Positions 8,555-17,973 of a stretch of 64,000 nt of DNA are shown here, one piece after another. The translations under genes were made by a program, and so were the position numbers. The stretch's first letter is position 1. Each line of letters opens with the position of its first letter. The notes under the pieces are model-generated. The model had not been told where the DNA came from. It did no database searches and saw only the letters and a list, made by a program, of their open reading frames with translations. The stretch comes from Natrinema versiforme (lineage in GTDB: Archaea; Halobacteriota; Halobacteria; Halobacteriales; Natrialbaceae): positions 3,472,001-3,536,000 of the forward strand of contig NZ_CP040330.1 in assembly GCF_005576615.1 (NCBI RefSeq), written 5' to 3'.

Positions 8555-8687
8555 TATTTTGAGTGACGAGATGTAGAGATGTTTCAGAACACCTATCATT
8601 TACGGCGTTTTGATTCCTAATAAGAGTATAGATAATATTTATAGATGGTCGAAATCATTCATCTAATGACTACAGAAACCGTGCTGG

Positions 8688-9896
8688 TTATGCTGCGGCT
8701 AGATTCCGGAAATCCGCTGCAGCGGTGCGAGTCCCCTTCGAGATGAGCACGTCGCCGCCGCGCAGTTCGGCGTCGGCGTCCGCGACCAGCAGCCACCCGT
8801 CGCCGGGCCGGCGGATGGCGATCACCGACATCGTCGAATCGGCGTCGGGAACGCCGGCGGTCACCGCGGTGCCGTCGAGGTCGCTCCCCTCGCCGACCTC
8901 GACGCGGGTGATGATCTCGTCGCTCTCCTGGACGGCCACCTGCACGACCGGGTGGACATCGATGTCCCGAAGGACTCCCTCGCTGATCTCGATCGCGGCG
9001 TCGCTGATCCGCTCCGTACAGTTGCCGAGCTGGATCAGCCCGCGCAGGACGACCGGATCGGCCGCGTCCGCGGCCGCCCGAAGCGTCCACGCCTCGAACC
9101 GCGACTGCATCGCGTCGACCTCGACCTCGAGGTTGCGGACCTCTTCGGCGAGTTCCTCGCTGTCGAACAGCACGCTGCTGTAGGCCAGATCGACCGCCAG
9201 TTCGGAGAAGTCCTTCATGTGGACGATCGTGTCCACGGCTCGCTCGAGGTCGTCGATATCGGGTGTCTCGACGCTCGGGGCCTCGTAGACCTCGCCGGTC
9301 AGCTCCTCGCAGACATCGCCGATCGCCGACTCGGGGCCCCGGAGGAGCGCGACGTCGTCGGCTTCGACGCAGGTCGTCGGCCCCGGGTTGAGCAGCCAGT
9401 CGCTGCCCCGCCGGAGCGCGATCACGCGCACGCCCGTCTCGGACTCGAGGTCGATGTCCTCGAGGGTGCGCCCGGCATAGGACGAGTCCGGCGCGACGAC
9501 GCCCCGGAGGAGCGCTTCGGCGGCGTCGGGCAACGCCGCTCGCATCGCCTCGGGCAGGCCCATGTCCTCGAGGACGATCTTCGCGATGTCGCCCGCGGCG
9601 TCGCTGATGCCGTCGGCGGCCCCGACGATTCCCAGCACGGGGGCGAGCTGTTCCGCGTCGGCCGGCTTCCGGGCGGCCATCAAGAGGCTCATCCGCGCGC
9701 GAAGCTCGAGGACGTCCATCCGCTCTTCGAGTCGGAGCACCTCCGTCGCGAGCTCCTCGCTCTGGTGGAGCACGGCCGAGTACGAGAGGTCGATCAACAG
9801 CTCGGCGGTGTCTTTCATCTCCACCAGCACGTCCTTGACGCTGACGGGCTCGTACTCGATCGGGGCCGACGATGTCTCGCCCTCGAGCGGGTCCAT
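8688..9896 (-). CDS. PhoU / TrkA-C domain protein, duplicated (channel-regulator family)
   Basis: 402-residue cytosolic protein built of two similar halves, each a PhoU-like helical domain followed by a TrkA-C (RCK-C) domain. First PhoU-like block: VLVEMKDTAELLIDLSYSAVL (about 22-42). First TrkA-C: GRTLEDIDLESETGVRVIALRRG (about 140-162). Second PhoU-like block: IVHMKDFSELAVDLAYSSVLFDSEELA. Second TrkA-C: DLDGTAVTAGVPDADSTMSVIAIRRPGDGWLLVADADAELRGGDVLI. RCK-C domains bind small ligands and gate cation channels or transporters. In haloarchaea such proteins are often found by MgtE-like half transporters; here those lie at 6145-7301 across the AT-rich island. Confidence 0.88.
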   Translation of the reverse strand: MDPLEGETSSAPIEYEPVSVKDVLVEMKDTAELLIDLSYSAVLHQSEELATEVLRLEERMDVLELRARMSLLMAARKPADAEQLAPVLGIVGAADGISDAAGDIAKIVLEDMGLPEAMRAALPDAAEALLRGVVAPDSSYAGRTLEDIDLESETGVRVIALRRGSDWLLNPGPTTCVEADDVALLRGPESAIGDVCEELTGEVYEAPSVETPDIDDLERAVDTIVHMKDFSELAVDLAYSSVLFDSEELAEEVRNLEVEVDAMQSRFEAWTLRAAADAADPVVLRGLIQLGNCTERISDAAIEISEGVLRDIDVHPVVQVAVQESDEIITRVEVGEGSDLDGTAVTAGVPDADSTMSVIAIRRPGDGWLLVADADAELRGGDVLISKGTRTAAADFRNLAAA

Positions 9897-10019
9897 ACCT
9901 CGAGAGAGGCGGGCCCGCGGAAAAAGCGTTTCCCGCTGCGCCGGCCGCGGCCGAGGATGGGACGACGCGGCCTTCCGACACGGTTTTGCCCGGGCGCAAA
10001 GAACGCACGACCAATACCA

Positions 10020-11399
10020 ATGCTCGACCGGACCTATCTGCGCGAGAATCCCGACGAGGTACGCAACGCCCTCGACGCCCGCGGGGCCGATGTCGATCTC
10101 GACGAGGTACTCGAACTCGACGAACGCTGGCGGGAGCTGAAAGCCCGCGGTGACGACCTGCGCAACGACCGCAACCAGATCACAACGCGGATCGGCACGC
10201 TCGTCGCCGAAGGGAAAGACGAGGAGCGGGAGGAGGCCATCGAGCGGTCGCGGGAACTCAAAGCCGAAATCGAAGATGTCGAGGACGAGGCCGCCGAACT
10301 GCAGGAGGAACTGCAGGAACGGATGCTCGAGATCCCGCAGATACCCCACGAGAGCGTCCCGCTGGGGGTCGACGAACGCCACAACGAGGAGGATCGGCGC
10401 TGGGGCTTCGACGACCTGCGCGACCTGCCCGACGAGGTCACCCCCCACTACGACCTCGGCGAGGAGATGGACATCATCGACGAGGAACGCGCCGCCAAGA
10501 CGACCGGTGCCGGCTTCTACTTCCTCAAGGGAGAGGGCGCACAGCTCGAGCACGCCCTGATCCAGTTCATGATGGACGTCCACCGCGACCAGGGCTACGT
10601 CGATCTCTTCCCGCCGGTGCCGGTCAAGAGCGCCTCGATGCGGGGGACCGGCCAGCTCCCGAAGTTCGCCGACGACGCCTACCGACTGGGCGGGAGCAAC
10701 GAGGAGGAGTACGAGGAGGAAGACCTCTGGCTCTGTCCCACCGCGGAGGTGCCGGTCACCAACATGTACGCGAACGAGATCCTGCTGGACGACGACCTCC
10801 CGCTCAAACATCAGGCCTACACGCCGAACTTCCGGCGCGAGGCCGGCGAGCACGGCACCGAGACCCGCGGGATCGTCCGCGTCCACCAGTTCAACAAGGT
10901 CGAACTCGTCAACTTCGTCGAGCCCGAGGAGAGCTACGACCGCCTCGAGAACCTCCTCGAGGAGGCCGCGGACATCCTCGAGCGGCTCGGGCTCCCCTAC
11001 CGCATCCTCGAGCTCTGTACCGGCGACCTGACCTTCGCCAGCGCCAAGACCTACGACATCGAGGTCTGGGCCCCCGGCGACGACATGGACGACGGCCCCG
11101 AGGACGGCGGCCGCTGGCTCGAGGTCTCGAGCGCGTCGAACTTCGAGGACTTTCAGGCCCGGCGCGCCGGCCTGCGCTACCGGCCCGAGCGCCACGAGTC
11201 GGCCGAATACCTGCATACCCTGAACGCCTCGGGACTGGCGATTCCCCGCGTCATGGTCGCCATCCTCGAGTACTACCAGAACGAGGACGGCACGGTGACC
11301 ATCCCCGAGCCGCTGCAGCCGTACATGGGCGGGAAAGAGGTCATCGAAGGCCACGAAAAGGTCGGCGAGAGCGCGCTCGGTGCAGGCGAGCGGGAGTAG
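10020..11399 (+). CDS. serS: Seryl-tRNA synthetase
   Basis: Charges tRNA-Ser with serine. The 459-residue length is normal for the bacterial/haloarchaeal type of SerRS. The N-terminal tRNA-binding coiled coil runs from about residue 28 to 100 (EEREEAIERSRELKAEIEDVEDEAAELQEEL). Class II motif 2 is visible as NFRREAGEHGTETRGIVRVHQFNKVELV, and motif 3 near the end as LNASGLAIPRVMVAILEYYQ. The start ATG at 10020 begins MLDRTYLRENPDEVRNALDARG, the usual SerRS N-terminus. It is divergent from the PhoU/TrkA-C gene (123 nt between starts). Confidence 0.97.
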   Translation: MLDRTYLRENPDEVRNALDARGADVDLDEVLELDERWRELKARGDDLRNDRNQITTRIGTLVAEGKDEEREEAIERSRELKAEIEDVEDEAAELQEELQERMLEIPQIPHESVPLGVDERHNEEDRRWGFDDLRDLPDEVTPHYDLGEEMDIIDEERAAKTTGAGFYFLKGEGAQLEHALIQFMMDVHRDQGYVDLFPPVPVKSASMRGTGQLPKFADDAYRLGGSNEEEYEEEDLWLCPTAEVPVTNMYANEILLDDDLPLKHQAYTPNFRREAGEHGTETRGIVRVHQFNKVELVNFVEPEESYDRLENLLEEAADILERLGLPYRILELCTGDLTFASAKTYDIEVWAPGDDMDDGPEDGGRWLEVSSASNFEDFQARRAGLRYRPERHESAEYLHTLNASGLAIPRVMVAILEYYQNEDGTVTIPEPLQPYMGGKEVIEGHEKVGESALGAGERE

Positions 11400-11474
11400 A
11401 CTGGGGCGTCGTTTCGCGGATCGTCCAATTCTGTCAACGAGAACGATTATAGTGGTGAAATCGGATCTACGGGT

Positions 11475-11621
11475 ATGTACATCGATCTCCGTCAGAAGGT
11501 ACTCGCCTCGGTCATCGGCGTGCTGTTCGTCGTCGGTGCGTTCGTACTGTTCTCGTGGTGGCTCGCGTTGCTGGTCTTCTTCGTCATACTCCCCTTCTTC
11601 ATGAAGGTGCTGACGGCGTGA
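11475..11621 (+). CDS. Small hydrophobic protein, 48 residues
   Basis: Short gene encoding MYIDLRQKVLASVIGVLFVV... with one or two closely packed hydrophobic stretches (about residues 10-42) and a Lys-containing end. A TATA-like TTATAGTGG at 11447-11455 lies about 25 nt before the ATG, fitting a leaderless transcript. No homology can be read; it is kept because promoter, start and composition agree. It follows serS by 75 nt on the same strand. Confidence 0.6.
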   Translation: MYIDLRQKVLASVIGVLFVVGAFVLFSWWLALLVFFVILPFFMKVLTA

Positions 11622-11775
11622 CGACGTACCGAGGCGAACCACCGCTCAGTGACCTATCGAAAGAAGACGAAGAGCCGCTCGCGACGCGTGCGGACGACGC
11701 GTTCCGAGACGATCAGTCTCCGAGAAGTGCACAACGGCAGCGAGCGCACCCGAAGAAAAGCGGTGAGAACGGCGT

Positions 11776-13962
11776 TTAGATGTAGTCGATGCTCGGCGGC
11801 AGCTCGAGCTTCATGCCCTTGCGCTCGCGGATCTCCATGATCTTGTCGCGCTGGAGCGAGTCGGACATGACCTCGAAGCCGGCGTTCTCGGTGTTCCAGG
11901 AGGCACGGCCCTCAGTCGCGGAGCGGATGTCGCTCGCGAAGCCGATCATCTCGCCGACGGGCGCGATACCCTCGACGACCATCAGATCGCCTTCCTGATA
12001 CATGTCGTCGACGCGGCCACGACGGCCCTGAATCTCGCCCGAGGCAGCGCCCATGTGGTCGTTGGGCACGTCGATACGGACGTCCTGCATCGGCTCGAGC
12101 ATCTTGATCTTGCCGTCGATCAGCGACTTGTGGACAGCCTCGCGGGTCGCGGGGATGACCTGTGCCGGACCGCGGTGAATGGTGTCCTCGTGGAGTCGGG
12201 CATCGTGCAGGCGGATGAGCGATCCCTGCACCGGCTCGTTGGCCAGCGGACCGTTATCGAGAGCTTCCTCGAGCCCCTCGATGACGAGTTCCATCGTCTC
12301 GTTCAGGTGCTGGATACCCTTCGTGTCGTCGATGAGGATGTTGGTTCCGTGGATGTGCTCGACTTCCTGGGAGTCGTCCTTGTCCATGCCGGCATCCTGC
12401 AGGGCCTCACGGCGGTCCTGCTCGGGCATGTCCATCGAGGCTTCGCCCCGCTGGATCGTCTCCACGAGCTCGTCGTTCATCGGCTCGATGGAGATGTAGA
12501 AGCGGTTGTGGCGGTTCGGCGAGATACCCTCGACCTGGTCGCTCGCCTGCTGGGGCTGCTCGCGGTAGACGACGATCGGTTCGCCGGTGTTGACCGGAAT
12601 GCCCTGGTTCTTCTCGATACGCTGGGTGATGACCTCGAGGTGAAGCTCACCCTGTCCGGAGATCAGGTGCTCGCCGGTGTCCTCGTTGATGTTGATCTGG
12701 ATCGTCGGGTCTTCCTTGGAGACTTGTCGAAGCGTCTCGATCAGCTTCGGCAGGTCGTCCATGTTCTTCGCCTCGACGGACTTCGTAATGACCGGCTCGG
12801 AGATGTGCTCGATCGACTCGAACGGCGTCATCTCGACGCCCGAGACGGTCGAGCCGGCGATTGCGTCTTTGAGGCCGGTGACGGCGGCGATGTTCCCGGC
12901 GGGAACTTCGTCCACTTCCTCGCGCTCGCCGCCCATGTAGACGCCGACGGACTGGATGCGGTTCTTGCCCGCTGTCCCGGAGACGTACAGCTCCTGGCCC
13001 TTCTCGAGGGTGCCCGAGAAGACGCGGCCGGAGGCGACTTCGCCCGCGTGGGGGTCCATCGCGATGTCGGTGACCATCAGGACGACTTCGCCGTCCTCGT
13101 CAACCAGACGCATCTGTTCTGCGATCTCGGACTCGTCGTCGCCACGCCAGACGCGGGGAATACGACGGGGCTGGGCGTCGACCGGGTTCGGGAAGTGCTC
13201 ACAGACCATGTCGAGCACGACGTCCGACAGCGGGGTTCGCTCGTGGAGCTCTTGGCGCTTGTCGGCGCGCTCGAGTTCCATGATCTCGGCGAAGTCCATG
13301 TCGGTGCGCTGCATCGAGGGCATGGAGACGCCCCACTTGTAGAGTGCGGAACCGAAGCCGACGGTTCCCTCTTCGACTGAAACGGTCCAGTCGTCGATGT
13401 CGTCCATGTCCTCGGTCATCCCGCGGATGAGCTCGTTTACGTCGCGGATGACCGAGAGGAGTCGCTCCTGCATCTCCTCGGGTCCTTCCTGGAGCTCGGA
13501 GATGAGGCGGTCGACCTTGTTGATGAACAGAGTCGGCTTGACGCCCTCGCGCAGTGCCTGTCGCAGCACCGTCTCGGTCTGGGGCATGGCCCCTTCGACG
13601 GCGTCGACGACGACGAGCGCACCGTCGACGGCGCGCATCGCTCGCGTGACGTCGCCACCGAAGTCGACGTGGCCCGGCGTGTCGATGAGGTTGATCAGGT
13701 GGTTCTGATCCTCGTACTCGTGGGTCATCGAAACGTTGGCCGCGTCGATGGTGATCCCGCGTTCCTGTTCGTCCTCTTCGGTGTCCATCGCGAGCTGCTC
13801 GCCGGCAGTCTCGTCGGAGATCATGCCGGCACCAGCCAGGAGGTTGTCCGTAAGGGTCGTTTTTCCGTGGTCAACGTGAGCGGCGATGGCGATGTTCCGG
13901 ATGTTCTCCGGGTCGTCCATCAGCCGTTCACACTCTTGGACGATCTTCTTGCGTCGGCCCAT
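11776..13962 (-). CDS. fusA: Translation elongation factor EF-2
   Basis: GTPase that moves the ribosome along mRNA (archaeal aEF-2), 728 residues. G1 is [17 protein letters not shown] (about 26-42), with switch [24 protein letters not shown] and NKVDR for guanine recognition. Domain IV carries [19 protein letters not shown], in which His596 is the position converted to diphthamide in archaea and eukaryotes. The C-terminus [22 protein letters not shown] is typical. In many haloarchaea fusA follows rps12-rps7; here the order holds but about 4 kb of other genes lies between. A run of short ORFs on the opposite strand is codon-bias shadow. Confidence 0.97.
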   Translation of the reverse strand: MGRRKKIVQECERLMDDPENIRNIAIAAHVDHGKTTLTDNLLAGAGMISDETAGEQLAMDTEEDEQERGITIDAANVSMTHEYEDQNHLINLIDTPGHVDFGGDVTRAMRAVDGALVVVDAVEGAMPQTETVLRQALREGVKPTLFINKVDRLISELQEGPEEMQERLLSVIRDVNELIRGMTEDMDDIDDWTVSVEEGTVGFGSALYKWGVSMPSMQRTDMDFAEIMELERADKRQELHERTPLSDVVLDMVCEHFPNPVDAQPRRIPRVWRGDDESEIAEQMRLVDEDGEVVLMVTDIAMDPHAGEVASGRVFSGTLEKGQELYVSGTAGKNRIQSVGVYMGGEREEVDEVPAGNIAAVTGLKDAIAGSTVSGVEMTPFESIEHISEPVITKSVEAKNMDDLPKLIETLRQVSKEDPTIQININEDTGEHLISGQGELHLEVITQRIEKNQGIPVNTGEPIVVYREQPQQASDQVEGISPNRHNRFYISIEPMNDELVETIQRGEASMDMPEQDRREALQDAGMDKDDSQEVEHIHGTNILIDDTKGIQHLNETMELVIEGLEEALDNGPLANEPVQGSLIRLHDARLHEDTIHRGPAQVIPATREAVHKSLIDGKIKMLEPMQDVRIDVPNDHMGAASGEIQGRRGRVDDMYQEGDLMVVEGIAPVGEMIGFASDIRSATEGRASWNTENAGFEVMSDSLQRDKIMEIRERKGMKLELPPSIDYI

Positions 13963-14222
13963 ATACCCCCCAATACCGCCAGCGGGGTCAAAAGGGTAGT
14001 GTTTCGTCGCCGCCGGATTTCGTCGTTCTTTCCGGTCCGAGCGTTTGAATATCCAGTTTGAGTGAGTGAACGGTTCTCATAATTCCGCGACCGGTCGGAC
14101 CGCCACGATCCGCCGCGACCGCCGAGGTCGCGATCGATCACCGGCGTTCGGGTCGAAGACGGCGGTTGAAGCCCGACACCGGTAACAACATTCATCAATC
14201 TGTGACAGAAACGCAGGATGAC

Positions 14223-15755
14223 ATGGTGGACTCGAGCCGACGGGCGTTCCTTGCGGGGGGTATCGCAGCGGGAAGCGTGGGGATAGCCGGGTGTACGGGC
14301 GACATACCCGGGTTGAGTGAGGACGAGACCGACGACGGCGACGGTGACGAGGGGCCGGCGTTGCCGGCGTTTCACAGTTGGTTGTACGCGCCCGAGACGA
14401 TCGGGATGGGGTCGTACACCTACACGTACGTCGACGACCGGTTCGAGGACTCGAGTCGCGAACTGCCGTCTCGGAACGTCGACTGGGCGACCGAGACGGT
14501 CACCTACGTCGACAACGAGCAGTTCGACGGCATCGATCACGCCGTCTCGATCGATTACCGCGAGGACCGAACTACGTTCGGGCTCGCCGTCGTAGACGGG
14601 TTCGACCCGGCGACGATGCGGTCGGAACTCGAGGACGCGATCACCGACGAAGACGGCGTGGAAACGGAAACGTACGCGTCCCACGACGTGTACTTCGACG
14701 AGGAGTACGCCGTCGCGATCGGCGACGGCACTCCCGCGACGTACCTCGTCGGGAGCGCCAACGCGGATCGTGAGGCGACCGGTCGCGACATCGTCGAGGC
14801 GATGATCGACGCGCGAGCGGGGACCGCAACGCGGCTCCACGAGGGCGACGAGACTGCCGCGCGACTCCTGCGTCGACAGGACGAGCGGGCGGTCGTTTTC
14901 GGCGCGCCGACGTTGCAGGGCCGCGCCGAATCGCTGTTCGAACCCTCGAGCGGCGACGGGACCGACACGCCGTCGGTCGAAGCCGCCGGCTTTAGCGTCG
15001 ACGCGGACGAATCGGGCAGCCGCTACCGGGTAACCGTGATCACCGAAGAGCCCGTCGAGGACCCCGACGGGTTGGCCGCTGATCTCCCCGTTCTCGAGCG
15101 GGTCGACGAGCCGTCGGTCACGCAAGACGGGGTCGTACTCACGTACGAGGTAGAACGCACCGCGGACGGGACCGACTCCGGCGACGAGCGGTCGGGCCCC
15201 AAGGCGAGGTTCGAGGTCGAAATCGATGGCGACACGGCGGAAATCACGCATACTTCCGGCGATTCGATCCTCGCCGACGAACTCGAGGTGCGGATCGAGA
15301 CCGGTGGGCGGACTCGGACGATTCCCTTCGGCGTACTCTCGAGCGCCGACGAGGTGCAGGCGGGCCACACCGCGAGCGTCTCGGTCGGCGACGCTGACCC
15401 GGGGTCGGACCTCCGAATCGTGTGGACGCCCGGACCGACCGTGCTCCACGCCGAGACGCTTCCGGAGGAGACGAGTCGCGTCCCGGACGCGTCGTTCGAG
15501 ATCGAATTCGATCGTACTCTCGATACCGCGACCGTCCAGCACACGGGCGGTGATTCGATACCCGCCGCGGAACTCGATATCGTCATCAATAGACGAACGC
15601 TCAACTGGCCCAAGCTATCGAACGAGCAGACCGTCGAAGCGGGCGATTCCGTCACGGTCGATCTGACCGAGGACGACTACGGCGAGTCCATCTTCGTCGG
15701 CTGGCAAGTCGAAGGGGAAATCCTCGCGAGTTGGTCGGTGCCGCGGTCCCAGTGA
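14223..15755 (+). CDS. Tat-exported lipoprotein with two tandem pilin-like beta modules
   Basis: 510-residue surface protein of unknown function. It begins with a Tat signal and lipobox: SSRRAFLAGGIAAGSVGIAGC, then an acidic linker (EDETDDGDGDEG). Residues about 30-320 form a domain I do not recognise. Two consecutive repeats follow, about 327-418 and 421-510. Each starts F-E-V/I-E and then A-x-I/V-T/Q-HT-S/G-GDSI-x-A-x-ELxxxI, and each closes with a VxAG(H/D)-containing strand pair ending in W. This ITHxGGDxI...VWxP pattern is also seen in the C-terminal domains of archaeal type IV pilins (DUF1628). An in-frame GTG at 14202 is an alternative start. Confidence 0.8.
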   Translation: MVDSSRRAFLAGGIAAGSVGIAGCTGDIPGLSEDETDDGDGDEGPALPAFHSWLYAPETIGMGSYTYTYVDDRFEDSSRELPSRNVDWATETVTYVDNEQFDGIDHAVSIDYREDRTTFGLAVVDGFDPATMRSELEDAITDEDGVETETYASHDVYFDEEYAVAIGDGTPATYLVGSANADREATGRDIVEAMIDARAGTATRLHEGDETAARLLRRQDERAVVFGAPTLQGRAESLFEPSSGDGTDTPSVEAAGFSVDADESGSRYRVTVITEEPVEDPDGLAADLPVLERVDEPSVTQDGVVLTYEVERTADGTDSGDERSGPKARFEVEIDGDTAEITHTSGDSILADELEVRIETGGRTRTIPFGVLSSADEVQAGHTASVSVGDADPGSDLRIVWTPGPTVLHAETLPEETSRVPDASFEIEFDRTLDTATVQHTGGDSIPAAELDIVINRRTLNWPKLSNEQTVEAGDSVTVDLTEDDYGESIFVGWQVEGEILASWSVPRSQ

Positions 15756-15891
15756 CGACGAACCCTGTCGACGACCGGACGGGAACCGGTCTCCGCTGAC
15801 GACCGGGAGTCCCCGGCAGGTGGAGAACGGTTCGGTTCCGTGCAACCGCACAAAAGAGTCAAATCCCGTCGGACTCTTGGTACTGCTACAC

Positions 15892-16647
15892 ATGGATATT
15901 CGCGTACAGGGACCGGGACCGACTTCTCCATTCCTCAGCGCCCGCGACCTCTTCGAAACCGAACAGGACCTCTCGCTGCCGGTCCACGTCCGCCTGCGGG
16001 ACGACCCCGACGAGCGGACGTGGGCCGCCCACTACGACGACCACCACGTCCTGAACATCTCGAGGCAGGCCGCCTCGTCGGCGATGGCCCGTGAACTCGC
16101 GCTCCACGAGTTCGCCCACATGGCCCGCCACGAACAACAACATCCCTCCCACACCCAGTCCACCGAAGAGGTGCTCTACCTCGCGCTGGCCGGGAAGAGC
16201 GTCGAGCGGCGCAAGCTCTCACACTGCTACCAGATCGCGAACCACATGAAAGACATCTACGCCGACGACATCACGCTCTCGGTCGGCCCCGGCGAGAAGC
16301 TGCTCTCCTTCCTCGAGTCGAGTCTCGCAGCGGCCGTCGCCGACCGGCCGGAGACGCCGCCCAGACCGGGATTCGAGCGACTCTCCGCGAGCGCAGATCC
16401 CGAGATCACGGCGGTGAACGCGGCCTTCGCGCTCGCACTCGCCGAGCGACACGATCTGGTCGACGAGGACCACCGGCTGTACGATCTCGCGCACGCGGCT
16501 GCGATGGACGCCCCGGAAATCGACTTCGACGGGTTCAAACGCCGGTTTCGGGAGCTCGCACGGGAACCCGACACGAGCACGTATCGGCAGGTGCTCGTCG
16601 ACGCGACGCGCTCCTACGTCGGCAGCGGGAGTCGCGCCGCGGACTGA
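15892..16647 (+). CDS. DUF5781-like protein with HEFAH metal motif
   Basis: 251-residue protein, probably of the haloarchaeal DUF5781 family. It contains MARELALHEFAHMARHEQQHPSH (about residues 64-86). HEFAH fits the HExxH zinc-protease motif and further His residues follow within 10 residues, so a zincin-like peptidase activity is plausible but unproven. No signal peptide or membrane segment is seen, so it should be cytosolic. The ATG at 15892 gives MDIRVQGPGPTSPFLSARDLF; an upstream in-frame ATG at 15820 adds a poorly conserved-looking leader. It sits between two Tat-exported proteins with no evident operon. Confidence 0.72.
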   Translation: MDIRVQGPGPTSPFLSARDLFETEQDLSLPVHVRLRDDPDERTWAAHYDDHHVLNISRQAASSAMARELALHEFAHMARHEQQHPSHTQSTEEVLYLALAGKSVERRKLSHCYQIANHMKDIYADDITLSVGPGEKLLSFLESSLAAAVADRPETPPRPGFERLSASADPEITAVNAAFALALAERHDLVDEDHRLYDLAHAAAMDAPEIDFDGFKRRFRELAREPDTSTYRQVLVDATRSYVGSGSRAAD

Positions 16648-16747
16648 CTCGGCGGCAGGAGTCGTCGCCGATGGCCTGACCCTATGCGACCGACGAGCCG
16701 ACGGCGACCGACGAATCGGACGCCGATCGCACATCCGACTGCCCATC

Positions 16748-17737
16748 TCAGTAGTACATCGCGGTGACGCCGCCTTTGAGGAGGTACCTGATCGCAGTTC
16801 TGAAGCCGAGCGTCCCGGAGTGTTCCCAGTGCCCGCTGACCTCGAGCGTCGTTCCCGACACGCTCGTGGACTGGGAGTGTGAGACCCTCGTCTCCGGGAT
16901 AACGGGAAAGTCGATGTTGTAGTAGTCCGCGGCGGCGGACGTGCGGTCGTAGTCCCGGTCGTCGGTGTGCCACGTGGTGTTGAACGCATCCGGGATCGAA
17001 CAGTCATAGAGCGACGGAATCTCCGCACAGGGGAACCGATCGCCGAACTCCTCGCCGTCGCACGTGGAGCCGTCCACCGTTTCGAAGCGGCCGGTCGAGT
17101 CCGCGATGGAATAGTCCGTCGCGTCGCTTCGGTCGATATCGACCACCAGATTGGTCCGACAGAGCGGTCCACACTCGCTCGAGCTCGTCTCGACTGCCGT
17201 CACCGCGTCGCCGAGGTGTTCGAAGGCCGGCTCGTCGAGCCCCTGCGTACTGACCTGACCCGTCTGATCGCGGTCGGTACCGTCGAACTGCTCGGCCGGG
17301 TCCACGGTGTCTACGTCCCGCTCGAGCGCGACCGCATCCGAACCGAGATCGGCGATGCTCGCGTCGCTCCACGTCGTCTCGTCGCTGTCGGGTCGAATCG
17401 AGTCCGGCTCGAGCGAGAGGGAGTGACTGACTTTCGTGAGATCGGCGTCGCTGCGCGTCTCGGACGCGTCGATCTCGTGACTGGCTTTGATCTCCCCGCG
17501 AACGACGTTCTGTCGACCGCGCCGAAGGAACGTGACGGATGCGCGTTCGACCGCTGGGTGCCCGTCCGTCTCGACGGCGAGTTCGGTGAGCACGGTCTCG
17601 TCCGCCGATCGGTCGTGCCGGTCGTGGTCGCGGGCGGCAACGCCGGCCGTCCCGATAAGTGCGAGCGACGACGTCGCGCTCGCGCGTTGCAACAGCGATC
17701 GGCGGTCCAACTCGAGCGGCGTGGAGTCGTCAGACAT
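16748..17737 (-). CDS. Tat-exported hypothetical protein with Cys pairs
   Basis: 329 residues, not recognised. The N-terminus has a Tat-type signal, LDRRSLLQRASATSSLALIGTAGVAA, without lipobox. The mature part is strongly acidic. Cys residues cluster in SSSECGPLCRTNLVV (about 188-202) and in TCDGEEFGDRFPCAEIPSLYDC (about 224-245), suggesting disulfides or a metal site. The C-terminal 50 residues (VSHSQSTSVSGTTLEVSGHWEHSGTLGFRTAIRYLL) look like a beta-rich end. TATA-like CTTATATCTGG is seen on the minus strand at 17767-17777, about 30 nt before the start. It is convergent with the HEFAH gene and upstream of nothing related. Confidence 0.75.
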   Translation of the reverse strand: MSDDSTPLELDRRSLLQRASATSSLALIGTAGVAARDHDRHDRSADETVLTELAVETDGHPAVERASVTFLRRGRQNVVRGEIKASHEIDASETRSDADLTKVSHSLSLEPDSIRPDSDETTWSDASIADLGSDAVALERDVDTVDPAEQFDGTDRDQTGQVSTQGLDEPAFEHLGDAVTAVETSSSECGPLCRTNLVVDIDRSDATDYSIADSTGRFETVDGSTCDGEEFGDRFPCAEIPSLYDCSIPDAFNTTWHTDDRDYDRTSAAADYYNIDFPVIPETRVSHSQSTSVSGTTLEVSGHWEHSGTLGFRTAIRYLLKGGVTAMYY

Positions 17738-17973
17738 GACGTGTCGGCCACTGTCATTGTCATCCCAGATATAAGTATCGTCAGAACTGAGTGTTTATCT
17801 ATCCGACTGCACAGCTGATTCATCCTCGCTCAGTGAGTGACGGTTCCGGAAGGGATCGATACTCCTCGAGTCGGCGCTCGAAGCATCGGTTCTCGACCGC
17901 GAGTCGGACCGACGGCTGGAAATGTCGATAGCGAGCCGCAACCTCGAGAGAAAACAACCGAAAGACGCTCCGC

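Noticed and set aside
8952-9896. 815-codon plus-strand frame that contains serS
   Set aside because: Only the part from 10020 encodes SerRS; the upstream extension is antisense to the PhoU/TrkA-C gene.
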